Shown: positions 1 to 9,405, numbered from the stretch's first letter. The stretch is 64,000 nucleotides of DNA from Exiguobacterium sp. s124 (GCF_018617485.1 NZ_JACSKH010000001.1:930001-994000); one strand, 5' to 3'. Notes: a model not told the origin generated them from the letters alone. Translations and numbers: made by a program.

Positions 1-147
1 ACCATCAGTCTGATAATCGGGGTCGTCATGTATCATGAACCGTTCACGGCATATCACGTCTTCGCATTCACTTGTATTTGGCTAGCCATCTTCTTCTTCA
101 GTTGGAATAGCTGGGTCGTCGCTCGCAAACGTCGTCAACTCATTTGA
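1..147 (+). CDS. C-terminal end of a RarD/EamA-family permease (partial)
   Basis: Only the last 48 codons are in the window; the frame is open from base 1 and stops with TGA at 145-147. The peptide has a short hydrophobic run, the YHEPFT segment and a second membrane helix (FTCIWLAIFFF), ending in a basic tail (RKRRQLI). The YHEPF motif followed by a last helix is typical of the C-terminus of RarD-type members of the drug/metabolite transporter superfamily. These are inner-membrane permeases of mostly unknown substrate. The family call rests on this short tail alone, so the specific protein is tentative. Confidence 0.6.
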   Translation, partial: TISLIIGVVMYHEPFTAYHVFAFTCIWLAIFFFSWNSWVVARKRRQLI

Positions 148-158
148 GTTTGAAAGCT

Positions 159-186
159 GTTACATCTCGAAAAAACGTGGTAATAT
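159..186 (+). promoter_or_regulatory. Possible sigma-A promoter of deoC
   Basis: GTTACA at 159-164 and TAATAT at 181-186 are separated by 16 bases and lie upstream of the deoC ribosome binding site (GAGGAGG at 211-217). The -35 box is imperfect, so this is a candidate only. Confidence 0.35.
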
Positions 187-226
187 GTTAGATGTCAGAC
201 TTATTTGTCAGAGGAGGAAATGAATA

Positions 227-892
227 ATGGAATTAGCCCGTTATATCGACCACACAGCTTTAAAAGCTGAAACTACAAAAGATCAAGTTACAAAACTTTG
301 TGCAGAGGCACTCGAATATAAGTTCGCAAGTGTCTGTGTCAACCCGACATGGGTCAAATATGCAGCAGAGCAACTTCAATCAGATGACGACGTCAAAGTA
401 TGTACAGTCATCGGGTTCCCACTCGGAGCGAACACTCCTGAAGTGAAGGCATTCGAAACAAAAGACGCGATTGCAAACGGTGCGGATGAAGTAGATATGG
501 TCATCAACATCGCAGCGCTCAAAGACGGCGACTACGATCTCGTAGAGCGTGACATTCGTGCGGTTGTCGAAGCGGCAAACGGTACACTCGTCAAAGTCAT
601 CTTTGAGACGTGCATGCTTACAAAAGAAGAAATCAAGAAAGCTGCTGAACTTTCAGTAAAAGCTGGAGCAGATTTCGTCAAAACATCAACTGGTTTCTCA
701 ACTGGTGGCGCAACGGTCGAAGACATTCGTCTCATGCGTGAAACAGTCGGACCAGACCTCGGCGTAAAAGCCTCAGGTGGTGTTCGTGACTTCGAAGGCG
801 CGAAAGCGATGATTGATGCTGGTGCGACACGTATCGGTGCTTCAGCTGGTATCGCAATCGTCACTGGTGGACGTTCAGACAGCGACTATTAA
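227..892 (+). CDS. deoC: Deoxyribose-phosphate aldolase
   Basis: Class I aldolase that splits 2-deoxy-D-ribose 5-phosphate into glyceraldehyde 3-phosphate and acetaldehyde, the last step of deoxynucleoside salvage. The 221-residue length matches bacterial DeoC. The Schiff-base lysine is K152 in FVKTSTGF; a second active-site lysine lies in GVKASGG and an aspartate in [11 protein letters not shown] at 227 follows GAGGAGG at 211-217. No other deo genes (phosphorylase, phosphopentomutase) or DeoR-type regulator lie beside it. It stands between a permease end and rpsU, with its own apparent transcription unit. Confidence 0.96.
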   Translation: MELARYIDHTALKAETTKDQVTKLCAEALEYKFASVCVNPTWVKYAAEQLQSDDDVKVCTVIGFPLGANTPEVKAFETKDAIANGADEVDMVINIAALKDGDYDLVERDIRAVVEAANGTLVKVIFETCMLTKEEIKKAAELSVKAGADFVKTSTGFSTGGATVEDIRLMRETVGPDLGVKASGGVRDFEGAKAMIDAGATRIGASAGIAIVTGGRSDSDY

Positions 893-899
893 TAAGTGG

Positions 900-928
900 T
901 TGACCACACGACTTAATTTCACTATAAT
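900..928 (+). promoter_or_regulatory. Sigma-A promoter of rpsU-yqeY
   Basis: TTGACC at 900-905 and a perfect TATAAT at 923-928 are separated by 17 bases. This is a consensus-like housekeeping promoter that starts 8 bases after the deoC stop and drives the ribosomal protein gene. Confidence 0.75.
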
Positions 929-987
929 ATGATATGACGTGTGAAACACGTTTCCTTAGTCGTGTAATTCGGAGGGAGGGAAAACTA

Positions 988-1161
988 GTGGAAACTCGTG
1001 TCCGTAAAAACGAATCGCTTGAAGACGCTCTTCGTCGTTTCAAACGCGGTGTTTCGAAAGATGGCACACTTGCCGAAGTTCGTAAACGTCGTCACTACGA
1101 AAAGCCAAGCGTAAAACGTAAATTGAAATCAGAAGCTGCGCGTAAGCGTAAGAAATTCTGA
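988..1161 (+). CDS. rpsU: 30S ribosomal protein S21
   Basis: Small basic protein of the 30S subunit platform, involved in mRNA-16S rRNA contact during initiation. The product is 57 residues and carries the family core ([24 protein letters not shown]) and a basic tail. GTG at 988 is chosen because GGAGGGAGGG lies at 971-980 and gives the usual S21 N-terminus; an in-frame upstream ATG at 934 would add 18 residues foreign to the family and lacks a good ribosome binding site. It is followed after 34 bases by yqeY, the common Bacillales arrangement. Confidence 0.96.
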   Translation: METRVRKNESLEDALRRFKRGVSKDGTLAEVRKRRHYEKPSVKRKLKSEAARKRKKF

Positions 1162-1195
1162 TTCCAGTTTCATTGTGTAGAGAGGGTGTTGGCTC

Positions 1196-1645
1196 ATGAG
1201 TCTTCAAGAACGCTTGACGGACGACATGAAGCAAGCCATGCGCGCTAAACAGAAAGATCGTCTCACGACGATCCGGATGGTAAAAGCGTCGCTCCAAAAT
1301 GAGGCTATCAAACTAGGTCGTCAAGATCTTACCGAGGAAGAGGAACTCACGGTGCTCAACCGAGAGATGAAACAGCGCAGAGACTCCCTCCGAGAATTCG
1401 AAAGCGCTGGTCGTGAAGACCTTGCTTCCAAAGTAGCAGAAGAGATTGTCGTCCTAGAAGCCTATATGCCTGAACAACTTTCAGAAGATGAAGTGACTGC
1501 GATCGTTCAAGCAGCAATTGCTCAAACGAACGCATCCGCTCCATCTGATATGGGTAAGGTGATGGGCGTCGTCATGCCGCAAGTCAAAGGCAAGGCAGAC
1601 GGTGGTCTTGTGAACCGAATCGTCAAACAACAATTGACGAATTGA
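1196..1645 (+). CDS. yqeY: GatB/YqeY domain protein
   Basis: A 149-residue stand-alone YqeY-domain protein, homologous to the C-terminal tail domain of the GatB subunit of Asp/Glu-tRNA amidotransferase. The start ([30 protein letters not shown]) and [12 protein letters not shown] region are typical. The family may help bind tRNA, but its physiological role is not settled. It lies in the rpsU transcription unit and is closed by a hairpin terminator. Confidence 0.92.
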   Translation: MSLQERLTDDMKQAMRAKQKDRLTTIRMVKASLQNEAIKLGRQDLTEEEELTVLNREMKQRRDSLREFESAGREDLASKVAEEIVVLEAYMPEQLSEDEVTAIVQAAIAQTNASAPSDMGKVMGVVMPQVKGKADGGLVNRIVKQQLTN

Positions 1646-1647
1646 TG

Positions 1648-1692
1648 AAAAAGCAGAACTTTTCGGGAAACCGAAAGTTTCTGCTTTTTTTT
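1648..1692 (+). terminator. Rho-independent terminator after yqeY
   Basis: An AGCAGAA...TTCTGCT stem with a GAAA loop region, one internal mismatch and a T-run at 1685-1692. It closes the rpsU-yqeY unit. Confidence 0.8.
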
Positions 1693-1700
1693 GCGTATTC

Positions 1701-1727
1701 TGAAACCACATTCAATCTTGTTTCGTA
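1701..1727 (+). promoter_or_regulatory. Sigma-W-type (ECF) promoter of nfeD-floA-yqfB
   Basis: TGAAAC at 1701-1706 and CGTA at 1724-1727 are separated by 17 bases, matching the Bacillus sigma-W pattern (TGAAAC, spacer 16-17, CGTA). The orthologous yqeZ-yqfA-yqfB operon of B. subtilis is a known sigma-W target, which agrees. Control by an ECF factor here is inferred. Confidence 0.7.
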
Positions 1728-1777
1728 TACACTAGAGATAGGAGATAGCTTTGAATTTGGAAGGGGGTAGCAAGACG

Positions 1778-2290
1778 ATGACATTTGGTCTCGGAGTGAT
1801 TCTGACAGTCTTTTTTGTCGGAGTCGTCCTTCTTGGAATTGAAGTGTTCGTTGCAGGGTTTGGATTGTTCGGTTTGCTTGGGATCGGAGCGGTCGTTGCC
1901 AGCTTGATTATGGCGGGTGCGACGATCGGTCAGCTATGGCTCTCAATCGGTTTGGCGGCAGCGGTGCTCACTGGACTCGGTTTCTGGGCATATCGCCGAT
2001 TAAGTACGAATCGACCGCTCATTTATAAAGGGTTGATTTTGACAGATTCGACATCGACCGAAAAAGGTTACTTGTCCCATGATGACCGTAAACAACTTCT
2101 TGGGAAAGTAGGTGTGACGTTAACACCACTTCGCCCGGCCGGTACTGCCGAAATCGACGGAGAGCGTATCGACGTCGTGACAGAGGGTGGCTATCTCGAT
2201 CAGCAGACAAAAATTCAGGTATATAAAGTGGATTCAGGGCGGATTGTCGTTCGGACCTTTATAGAACCGAAGGAGGATGTAACAGAATGA
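1778..2290 (+). CDS. NfeD-like membrane protein, short form
   Basis: A 170-residue protein with an N-terminal membrane region of three to four hydrophobic segments (about residues 5-80) followed by a soluble C-terminal part (about 110-165, [20 protein letters not shown]) typical of the NfeD OB-fold. NfeD proteins work with SPFH/flotillin proteins, and this gene overlaps floA by 4 bases. It lacks the N-terminal ClpP-like serine protease domain of long NfeD proteins such as B. subtilis YqeZ. ATG 1778 is preferred because AAGGGGGT lies at 1760-1767; a TTG at 1751 is an alternative that adds 9 residues. Confidence 0.85.
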   Translation: MTFGLGVILTVFFVGVVLLGIEVFVAGFGLFGLLGIGAVVASLIMAGATIGQLWLSIGLAAAVLTGLGFWAYRRLSTNRPLIYKGLILTDSTSTEKGYLSHDDRKQLLGKVGVTLTPLRPAGTAEIDGERIDVVTEGGYLDQQTKIQVYKVDSGRIVVRTFIEPKEDVTE

Positions 2291-3273
2291 CACCAGAACT
2301 ATTGACGACGTTACTCATCACAGGTGGAGGATTGATTGCGCTTGCCGTGTTCTTCACGTTCGTACCGGTCGGACTATGGATCAGTTCGTTTGCAGCAGGG
2401 GTCCATGTCTCCATCTTCACATTAATTGGAATGCGTCTTCGCCGCGTAATTCCATCAAAAATTGTGAACCCGTTGATTAAAGCGGTCAAAGCAGGCATCG
2501 AATTAAATACGAACCAGCTAGAGAGTCATTTCTTAGCGGGTGGTAACGTAGACCGTGTCGTGAACGCATTGATTGCGGCACATCGAGCAAATATCGAATT
2601 ATCATTTGAGCGTGCTGCTGCCATTGACTTGGCAGGTCGTAACGTGCTCGAGGCTGTACAAATGTCCGTTAACCCGAAAGTCATTGAAACACCTTTCATC
2701 GCCGGTGTGGCAATGGATGGGATTGAAGTAAAAGCGAAAGCGCGTATTACGGTACGTGCCAATATCGACCGTCTCGTTGGTGGTGCGGGGGAAGAAACGA
2801 TTATCGCACGTGTCGGCGAAGGGGTCGTATCAACGATCGGTTCGCAAAACAACCATAAACATGTATTAGAAAATCCGGATATGATTTCACGTACCGTACT
2901 CACGAAAGGGTTAGATTCGGGAACGGCGTTTGAAATTCTATCGATTGATATTGCAGACATCGATATCGGTAAAAACATCGGTGCGGTCTTGCAGACTGAC
3001 CAAGCCGAAGCAGACAAAAAGATTGCGCAAGCGAAGGCGGAAGAACGCCGTGCGATGGCGATTGCCCGCGAACAGGAAATGAAGTCTTCTGTTGAAGAAA
3101 TGCGTGCGAAAGTCGTCGGGGCCGAAGCGGAAGTTCCACTCGCGATGGCAGAAGCGTTGCGTAATGGTAAACTTGGCGTGATGGATTATGTGAATTACCT
3201 GAACGTACAAGCAGATACGGAAATGCGAAAAGCGATTGGGGCACCTGTCGATTCTGAATCAGATAGTGAGTGA
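2287..3273 (+). CDS. floA: Flotillin-like protein FloA
   Basis: Membrane scaffold protein that organises functional membrane microdomains and affects fluidity. It is 328 residues, close to B. subtilis FloA (YqfA). There is one hydrophobic hairpin/TM near the N-terminus (about 5-35), then the SPFH/PHB domain ([23 protein letters not shown] through [11 protein letters not shown]), then a charged helical stretch rich in Ala-Glu repeats (about 240-300) that drives oligomerisation. Its start overlaps the nfeD stop by 4 bases (ATGA) with AAGGAGGA just upstream, so translation is probably coupled. Confidence 0.95.
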   Translation: MTPELLTTLLITGGGLIALAVFFTFVPVGLWISSFAAGVHVSIFTLIGMRLRRVIPSKIVNPLIKAVKAGIELNTNQLESHFLAGGNVDRVVNALIAAHRANIELSFERAAAIDLAGRNVLEAVQMSVNPKVIETPFIAGVAMDGIEVKAKARITVRANIDRLVGGAGEETIIARVGEGVVSTIGSQNNHKHVLENPDMISRTVLTKGLDSGTAFEILSIDIADIDIGKNIGAVLQTDQAEADKKIAQAKAEERRAMAIAREQEMKSSVEEMRAKVVGAEAEVPLAMAEALRNGKLGVMDYVNYLNVQADTEMRKAIGAPVDSESDSE

Positions 3274-3695
3274 TTGATATGGAAGGACTTTGGGTACTCT
3301 TGTTAGCCGCTTTCGGGATCGCCTCGGCTGTGATGAAGCGTCTTGAAAAGTCATCGTCCTCTGGCGATCGTCCTCAAAGCAGTGAGCTTAAGCGTTATTT
3401 GGATTCGGTTGGAGACGTGATGAAAGAGATTGAAACGGCGTTTGATGATTCGGAGCAAAAGCCCACGCCGCAAAAGGTGAGACGGCGAGTCGCTCGAGCT
3501 GAAGAGCGACCGGTTCCTCAAGAACGTCAAGTCGAGAGACCGAAAGTGAGTGCGCAGTTCGAGCAAGCAGTAAAAATCCCTCCGATTCAGGAGAAGACCA
3601 AACCGAAACAACTGAAAGTTTCGAAAAAGCGAATGCAGGAAGCGGTCATTTGGAGTGAGGTGTTACAACCTCCGGTCTCGAAACGAAAGAAGTAA
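3270..3695 (+). CDS. Small membrane-anchored basic protein at the yqfB position
   Basis: A 141-residue protein with one N-terminal membrane segment (about residues 7-20, [14 protein letters not shown]) and a long polar, Lys/Arg/Pro-rich cytoplasmic part. No enzymatic motif is visible. GTG at 3270 overlaps the floA stop; ATG at 3279 is an equally possible start with a weak ribosome binding site. It holds the third place in the sigma-W-type operon, where B. subtilis has the small gene yqfB; whether it is a true homologue cannot be told from sequence alone. A role with flotillin/NfeD at the membrane is inferred from context only. Confidence 0.7.
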   Translation: MIDMEGLWVLLLAAFGIASAVMKRLEKSSSSGDRPQSSELKRYLDSVGDVMKEIETAFDDSEQKPTPQKVRRRVARAEERPVPQERQVERPKVSAQFEQAVKIPPIQEKTKPKQLKVSKKRMQEAVIWSEVLQPPVSKRKK

Positions 3696-3697
3696 GG

Positions 3698-3730
3698 CAA
3701 AGGCAGTAACCTCGTGTTACTGCCTTTTGC
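3698..3730 (+). terminator. Hairpin terminator after the floA operon
   Basis: A perfect 12-bp stem (AAAGGCAGTAAC at 3699-3710 with GTTACTGCCTTT at 3716-3727) with a 5-base loop and a short T-run. Confidence 0.72.
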
Positions 3731-3823
3731 ATGGGGAAATTACGCGGTCTTTCTTTCACGATAGGCGTGTTAGTGCTAAAGTAAAAGAGGAATAACCGAT
3801 ATTTAGAGGGGGCAACGTATCCA

Positions 3824-4786
3824 TTGATTATGACTGATAAAATACCATTCGTCATGGAACATGCGAATGAAGCACAAGCTTTACTCGGACCGAAAGATGA
3901 AGTGTTCCAAGCGATTGAGACAGAATTGAAAGTGGCGCTTATCCCGAGAGGCGAGGAATTGATTATCCAAGCTGACACAGGAGAGGCATTAGAATTGACG
4001 AAGCAAGTCATCATCACGTTACAGACATTGGTGAAAAAAGGTGCGCGTCTCAATGAAAGTGACGCAATCAGTGTCATCCAACATATTCAAGTCGGAAAGG
4101 GAGACGAATTGCTCGAGCATTACGAGCGTGTCGTCTTTACGACGAACAAGGGGAAACCGATTCGCGCCAAAACGGTTGGCCAGAGTCGTTATGTTCGCGC
4201 GATTGAACGACGAGATCTTGTCTTCGGAATTGGACCGGCCGGAACGGGTAAAACGTATTTGGCAGTCGTTCTAGCAGCACGTGCGCTAAAAGAAGGTCAA
4301 GTGAAACGAATTATCTTGACGCGACCTGCCGTTGAAGCCGGCGAGAACCTCGGATTTTTACCAGGTGACTTAAAAGAGAAGGTAGATCCATATCTTCGAC
4401 CGTTATATGATGCCTTATTCGACGTTTATGGTGTGGAGCAGACGAATCGATTGTTAGAACGAGGGACAATCGAAGTGGCGCCTCTCGCCTATATGCGTGG
4501 ACGTACGCTAGAAGATGCATTTGTCATTTTAGACGAGGCACAGAATACGACGAAAGAACAAATGAAGATGTTTTTGACGCGACTCGGATTCGGATCGAAG
4601 ATGGTGGTCACAGGGGATTTGACACAGGTCGATTTACCGAAAGGGAAGGCGTCAGGTTTACAAGAGGCGTTGCACTTATTAGAGGGCGTGGACGGGATTC
4701 ATTTTGAACACTTTAGCGCATCTGATGTCGTCCGCCATCCACTCGTCAAGAAAATCATTAACGCCTATAGTACAGACCTCAAGTAA
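3824..4786 (+). CDS. phoH: PhoH-family ATPase
   Basis: P-loop ATPase of the PhoH/PhoL family, linked to RNA metabolism and usually encoded beside ybeY. It is 320 residues. The N-terminal region (1-110) contains a KH-like RNA-binding fold; Walker A is GPAGTGKT at 137-144, and Walker B with the DEAQN motif lies near residue 230. TTG at 3824 is chosen because AGAGGGGG at 3805-3812 sits about 11 bases upstream; ATG at 3830 would remove two residues. pgpH and ybeY follow directly, while the Bacillus sporulation genes yqfC and yqfD that normally precede phoH are missing. Confidence 0.94.
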   Translation: MIMTDKIPFVMEHANEAQALLGPKDEVFQAIETELKVALIPRGEELIIQADTGEALELTKQVIITLQTLVKKGARLNESDAISVIQHIQVGKGDELLEHYERVVFTTNKGKPIRAKTVGQSRYVRAIERRDLVFGIGPAGTGKTYLAVVLAARALKEGQVKRIILTRPAVEAGENLGFLPGDLKEKVDPYLRPLYDALFDVYGVEQTNRLLERGTIEVAPLAYMRGRTLEDAFVILDEAQNTTKEQMKMFLTRLGFGSKMVVTGDLTQVDLPKGKASGLQEALHLLEGVDGIHFEHFSASDVVRHPLVKKIINAYSTDLK

Positions 4787-4827
4787 GGAAGTGAAAGAGG
4801 TCATTGATCGTGAAAGGGGGGGCACGA

Positions 4828-6915
4828 ATGCAGCAAGCTAAACATTGGACAGTCGCGACGATTTCGCTGATTTTCTTTCTCTTATTAGGTGCAATTCTTT
4901 ACTTCACCGTGCGCCCGTCCATCATCAGTGTGGAACCACTAGGGATTGCTGAACAAGACATCCGGTCTCCGATCACAGTCGAGGACCGAGTGGCGACTGA
5001 ACGGTTGAAACAAGAAGTGACGAACGGCGTCGGTAGTCAGTTCTCGCTCCGAAGAGAATTTGCTGACCAACAGATTGCGAAAGTCGAGCAATTGTTTGCA
5101 GCGTTCGATCAGACGGACGACGAGACGGAACTTGCGGATATTAAGAGCCGTTTGAATTCGACGGAGGCGAACGGGATTCTCGCAGACGAAGAACTAAACT
5201 CACTTCTTGAGGCGACGGAAGACACTCGGCAAACCGTCGAAGACGTGACGGTGACGGCGTTGCAACAAGTGATGGACGACCGGATCGAGACGAGTAATGA
5301 AGCAGTCGCAGCTGCTCGAGATCGTGCGGCTGCAATCGTCGATCAATCACCGCTCTCGTTCGAATTCCGTGCAATCGCGAAGACGCTCAGTGATGAACTC
5401 ATCGTTCCGAACTATGTGTTCGATTCTGAGGCGACGCGTCAAAAAGAGCAGGAGGCTGTTGATGCGGTCGACCCTGTCATCATTCAAGAGGGACAACTCC
5501 TTGTTAGTCAAGGAGAAGTCGTCACACGTGAGATTTATCGGAAGCTAGAATTAACTGGAGCAATCGATCCGAACCGTTCACTCGCGCCACTGTTTGGCTC
5601 GTTCTTGTTGAGCGGATTGTTGACGGGTGGTTTCTTATTCATGCTCATCCGTTCAAAGATTAAAGATTTATTATTGAGCCCAAAAATATTGGTGACTGTC
5701 TATGGGTTGCTTCTTTTACAACTTGGTATCTTCTTCGGCGTCGGATATATCGGTGTCGACTATACGACGTATGCTTATCTCTTGGCGCCGACCGCTTTCG
5801 TCGTTTTGTTACTCCGAATCTTGATTGACGAACGGGTCGCGCTCGCATCTGCCTTCATTACGATGATTGCGGGTAGTATCGTCGTCACGTTCGGACAAAG
5901 TACGAATTTCATGACGTTAGTGTACGTCGCAACCGGGAGTTTTTTAGCTGTCTTTTTAGTCGAGCCGAAAATTCAGCGGAAGCGCTTGTTCTTGTCGGGG
6001 ATCTTGCTCGGTGTCGTGAACATTATTATGGTCATCGCGTTACTTCTATTACGAAACGTTCAGATCACTTGGGAAATGGCGATGTATCTTTCTGGATTCG
6101 CCGTCATTAGCGCCTTGTTGTCCATCGTGTTGACGTTTGGATTCTTACCTTTCCTAGAACCGTGGTTTGGCGTCTTATCGTCTGGTCGACTTGTCGAGTT
6201 GATGAGTCCGACACATCCGTTGTTACGCAAACTTTTGATGGAAGCACCGGGCACATATCATCATAGTATGATGGTAGCAAACTTGGCGGAATCGGCATGT
6301 GAAGCGATTGGTGCAGACGGCTTGCTCGCAAGGGTAGCGAGTTATTACCATGACCTCGGAAAGACGGAACGTCCTCTTCACTTTATTGAAAACCAACAAG
6401 GTGGAGGGAATCCGCACGATCGACTGACGCCAGAAGAGTCCGCGGATATCATCATGGCTCATCCTTATGACGGGGCCGATCTGTTACGACGCTATAAATT
6501 ACCAAAGGAAATCATTGATATTGCTGAACAGCATCATGGGACTTCCTTATTGAAATATTTTTATGTCAAAGCGAAAGAAGATCATGAGAAAGACGTTGTG
6601 GAATCTCGATTCCGTTACCCTGGTCCGAAACCTCAAACGCGAGAAGCGGCGGTCGTCATGATTGTCGATTCGATCGAGGCAGCCGTTCGTTCGCAAAAAC
6701 AGCCGACGCCTGAGAAAATTCGGATGCTCGTTCGTGCCATTATCCGAGACAAGCTGGCAGATGGGCAGTTTGAGGACTGTGAATTGACGACAAAAGAAAT
6801 TTGGCGCGTTGGTGAGAGTGCGTGCGAGACGTTAACGGGCTTGTTCCATGAACGAATTGAATATCCAGAGCTAAAGAAAGAGGGAGAATTGCATGCAAAT
6901 CATCTCGAACGATGA
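4828..6915 (+). CDS. pgpH: 7TM-HD cyclic-di-AMP phosphodiesterase PgpH
   Basis: Membrane phosphodiesterase that degrades the second messenger c-di-AMP. It is 695 residues: one N-terminal TM (about 7-27), a large extracellular 7TMR-HDED domain (about 30-250), seven clustered TM helices (about 260-450), then a cytoplasmic HD domain with HHSMMVANLAE and YHDLGKTERP (the HD motif) and a later HHGTSLLKYFY histidine pair. ATG 4828 is chosen because an AAAGGGGGGG tract (4813-4822) precedes it; TTG at 4804 is possible but poorer. The next gene, ybeY, overlaps its end by 23 bases. Confidence 0.95.
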   Translation: MQQAKHWTVATISLIFFLLLGAILYFTVRPSIISVEPLGIAEQDIRSPITVEDRVATERLKQEVTNGVGSQFSLRREFADQQIAKVEQLFAAFDQTDDETELADIKSRLNSTEANGILADEELNSLLEATEDTRQTVEDVTVTALQQVMDDRIETSNEAVAAARDRAAAIVDQSPLSFEFRAIAKTLSDELIVPNYVFDSEATRQKEQEAVDAVDPVIIQEGQLLVSQGEVVTREIYRKLELTGAIDPNRSLAPLFGSFLLSGLLTGGFLFMLIRSKIKDLLLSPKILVTVYGLLLLQLGIFFGVGYIGVDYTTYAYLLAPTAFVVLLLRILIDERVALASAFITMIAGSIVVTFGQSTNFMTLVYVATGSFLAVFLVEPKIQRKRLFLSGILLGVVNIIMVIALLLLRNVQITWEMAMYLSGFAVISALLSIVLTFGFLPFLEPWFGVLSSGRLVELMSPTHPLLRKLLMEAPGTYHHSMMVANLAESACEAIGADGLLARVASYYHDLGKTERPLHFIENQQGGGNPHDRLTPEESADIIMAHPYDGADLLRRYKLPKEIIDIAEQHHGTSLLKYFYVKAKEDHEKDVVESRFRYPGPKPQTREAAVVMIVDSIEAAVRSQKQPTPEKIRMLVRAIIRDKLADGQFEDCELTTKEIWRVGESACETLTGLFHERIEYPELKKEGELHANHLER

Positions 6916-7369
6916 ACATGAATTGTTAACGGTGTCTCAAATCGAACTTGTCGAGTCGATTTTACAACATGCCGCACAATTAGAAGACGTGGAAGAACCG
7001 AGTGAATTATCCGTCACGTATTTAACGAATGAAGAGATCCATGAAGTGAATCGGGAATGGAGGGGCAAAGATGCCCCGACCGATGTAATTAGTTTTGCCT
7101 TTGATGAAATGGGTGAAGACGAGATGGATTTCACGCTTGATGAGGATGAACCACATCTCCTCGGAGACTTGGTCATTTCAGTGGAACGTTGCCGAGAACA
7201 AGCGGCGGACTACGGTCATTCGTTCGAGCGGGAGCTCGGTTTCTTGGCCATCCACGGATTCCTTCATCTGTTAGGATACGATCATATGACGCCAGAGGAA
7301 GAAGCGGAAATGACCGCAAGACAAGAAGAAGTCCTTACTCACTTCGAGTTGAAGCGAGGCAACGTGTGA
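6893..7369 (+). CDS. ybeY: Endoribonuclease/rRNA maturation factor YbeY
   Basis: Zinc-dependent RNase needed for 16S rRNA 3'-end maturation and ribosome quality control. It is 158 residues. The UPF0054 metal motif HGFLHLLGYDH supplies H121, H125 and H131. The conserved APTDVISFAF segment is also present. It overlaps pgpH by 23 bases and dgkA by 4 bases, so the run phoH-pgpH-ybeY-dgkA is likely cotranscribed and partly translationally coupled. The acidic insert between residues 70 and 90 (DEMGEDEMDFTLDEDE) is within the known variable loop. Confidence 0.95.
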   Translation: MQIISNDEHELLTVSQIELVESILQHAAQLEDVEEPSELSVTYLTNEEIHEVNREWRGKDAPTDVISFAFDEMGEDEMDFTLDEDEPHLLGDLVISVERCREQAADYGHSFERELGFLAIHGFLHLLGYDHMTPEEEAEMTARQEEVLTHFELKRGNV

Positions 7370-7713
7370 GACCGTTCCGTGTGGCATGCGAGGGAATCCT
7401 CCATGCCATTCGTACAGAGCGGAATATGCGTATCCACCTCATCGCGGCCTTACTCGTCTTCGCTGTGGCGATATGGTTACAAACGACGAAACTAGAAAAT
7501 CTAGTTCTTCTCGCCTGGGTGACGTTGGTCATCAGCCTAGAATTGATGAATACTGCCATCGAGCGGGCGGTCAATTTAGTCACACAAGAGGTCCATCCGC
7601 TCGCGAAACAGGCAAAAGATGTGGCTGCAGGTGCCGTACTCGTCGCTTCTATAGGAGCCGCTGTAACAGCACTCATTATATTCGGTCCAAGACTATGGAA
7701 CGTGCTATACTAA
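7366..7713 (+). CDS. dgkA: Diacylglycerol/undecaprenol kinase
   Basis: Small integral membrane lipid kinase; in Firmicutes the preferred substrate is undecaprenol, recycling the carrier lipid of wall synthesis. It is 115 residues with three TM helices and the signature ELMNTAIERAVNLV near residue 65, which holds the catalytic glutamate. GTG at 7366 is chosen: it overlaps the ybeY stop (GTGTGA) and gives the usual N-terminus RPFRVACEGILHAIRTERN. In B. subtilis cdd follows dgkA; here era follows directly, so cdd is absent from this site. Confidence 0.93.
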   Translation: MRPFRVACEGILHAIRTERNMRIHLIAALLVFAVAIWLQTTKLENLVLLAWVTLVISLELMNTAIERAVNLVTQEVHPLAKQAKDVAAGAVLVASIGAAVTALIIFGPRLWNVLY

Positions 7714-7743
7714 GAGTTCTGAAATTGAGAAAGCAGGTGCATT

Positions 7744-8652
7744 ATGTATCAAGAAGATTTTAAATCTGGTTTCGTGTCGATCATCGGTCGACCAAATGTC
7801 GGTAAATCGACATTCCTTAACCGCGTGATCGGACAAAAGATTGCCATCATGTCGGATAAACCACAAACGACACGAAACAAAGTACAAGGTGTGTATACGA
7901 CGGATGATTCCCAAATCATTTTCATCGACACACCGGGAATCCATAAACCGAAACATCGCCTCGGAGACTTCATGATGAAAGTGGCGACAAACGCCCTTCG
8001 CGAAGTCGATGCGATTCTTTTTATGGTGAATGTGACGGAACCTCGCGGTGCAGGTGATGACTTCATCATCGAAAAACTGAAAGGACTCGACACACCAATC
8101 ATTTTGGTGATGAACAAAATCGATTTGATTCATCCGGATGAACTTCCAAAAGTGATTGAGCAATACACGAATGAGTTGGACTTTGCAGCGTATGTACCGA
8201 TTTCAGCACTGCAAGGCAATAACGTCGAACCGCTCCTAGGAGAAATCAAGAAACTGTTACCTGAAGGACCGATGTATTATCCGGCCGATCAAGTGACAGA
8301 CCACCCGGAGCGTTTTATCATCTCTGAGATGATTCGCGAAAAAGTGTTGCATAAGACACGTGACGAAGTCCCGCACTCAATTGCTGTTGCAATCGAATCA
8401 ATCAAGAAACGTGAAAACTCCGAGATGATTGATGTCGAAGCGGTAATCATGGTAGAGCGTGATTCGCAAAAAGGGATCATCATCGGCAAAAAAGGGACGA
8501 TGCTTCGTGAAATCGGAACAGATGCCCGACAAGATATCGAGGCGCTTCTCGGTACGAAAGTGTATTTGAACCTTTGGGTCAAAGTTCAAAAAGACTGGCG
8601 TAACAAGATGGGTCAGCTTCGTGACCTCGGTTTCCGCGACGACGAGTACTAA
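7744..8652 (+). CDS. era: GTPase Era
   Basis: Essential GTPase that binds 16S rRNA and assists 30S assembly. It is 302 residues. G1 is GRPNVGKST (15-23), G3 is DTPG, G4 is NKID; the C-terminal KH domain carries [15 protein letters not shown]. The gene lies between dgkA and recO (3-base gap to recO), the standard Bacillales order. Confidence 0.97.
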   Translation: MYQEDFKSGFVSIIGRPNVGKSTFLNRVIGQKIAIMSDKPQTTRNKVQGVYTTDDSQIIFIDTPGIHKPKHRLGDFMMKVATNALREVDAILFMVNVTEPRGAGDDFIIEKLKGLDTPIILVMNKIDLIHPDELPKVIEQYTNELDFAAYVPISALQGNNVEPLLGEIKKLLPEGPMYYPADQVTDHPERFIISEMIREKVLHKTRDEVPHSIAVAIESIKKRENSEMIDVEAVIMVERDSQKGIIIGKKGTMLREIGTDARQDIEALLGTKVYLNLWVKVQKDWRNKMGQLRDLGFRDDEY

Positions 8653-8655
8653 GCC

Positions 8656-9405
8656 ATGTTACAAAAAGTCACGGGAATCGTCATTCGTACCGTCAATTAT
8701 GGTGAATCGAATAAAGTCGTGACATTGTTTACGGAAGAGCTTGGCAAAGTTGCGATTATGGCAAGAGGTGCGAAGAAACCGGGAAGTCGGTTCCATGCCT
8801 CGAGTCAACCGTTTGTAGAAGGTGTTTATATTTTCCCGTCTAGCCGAGGACTCGCTCAGTTAAAATCATCTGATGTCATGACGTCCTATCCAGAGGTTCG
8901 CAAAGATGTCGATCGGATGGCGTACGCGATGTATTGGTTAGAGCTCGTCGACCGATCTGTCGAGGATCGCGTACAAAATCGTCCGTTATTCCGGATTTTA
9001 CAGGACGCGCTTCAAGCATTGAATGCAGGAATGGACCCAGATGTGATCACGCATCACATGGAACTGCGCATGCTACATCTTCTGGGTGTTTCTCCTGTGC
9101 TGACCGGATGTGTCCGCTGCGGGGACGTGACGGACCCGATGTATTTCTCGGTCGCATCCGGAGGATTTTTATGTGGTCGCCATCGAGAAGAAGGATCGAT
9201 TCAATTGTCAGAGCGCCTAGCCAAACTACTCTATTTGATGAGCAAGCACGAACTGTCGGAATTTCGGAACGTGCCGTTGTCAAACGAGTCGAGACTCCTA
9301 TTGCGTCAACTGTTCGATGCGTACATGGAATCGTATAGCGGATTGCGACTGAAGACGAAGCGAGTGCTCGATCAAATGATTCGACTTCATCTGAATGAGG
9401 ATTGA
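8656..9405 (+). CDS. recO: DNA repair protein RecO
   Basis: Recombination mediator that anneals ssDNA and loads RecA with RecR. It is 249 residues: N-terminal OB-fold (about 1-80; GIVIRTVNYGESNKVVTLFTE) and a helical C-terminal region with a four-cysteine-type zinc site starting CVRCGD near residue 152 and continuing to the FLCGRH segment. It follows era closely. Its stop codon overlaps the -35 box of the promoter for the glyQS leader. Confidence 0.95.
   Translation: MLQKVTGIVIRTVNYGESNKVVTLFTEELGKVAIMARGAKKPGSRFHASSQPFVEGVYIFPSSRGLAQLKSSDVMTSYPEVRKDVDRMAYAMYWLELVDRSVEDRVQNRPLFRILQDALQALNAGMDPDVITHHMELRMLHLLGVSPVLTGCVRCGDVTDPMYFSVASGGFLCGRHREEGSIQLSERLAKLLYLMSKHELSEFRNVPLSNESRLLLRQLFDAYMESYSGLRLKTKRVLDQMIRLHLNED

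Noticed and set aside
2526-3017. 163-codon reverse-strand frame inside floA
   Set aside because: Antisense shadow of the SPFH domain with no recognisable motif or start signal.
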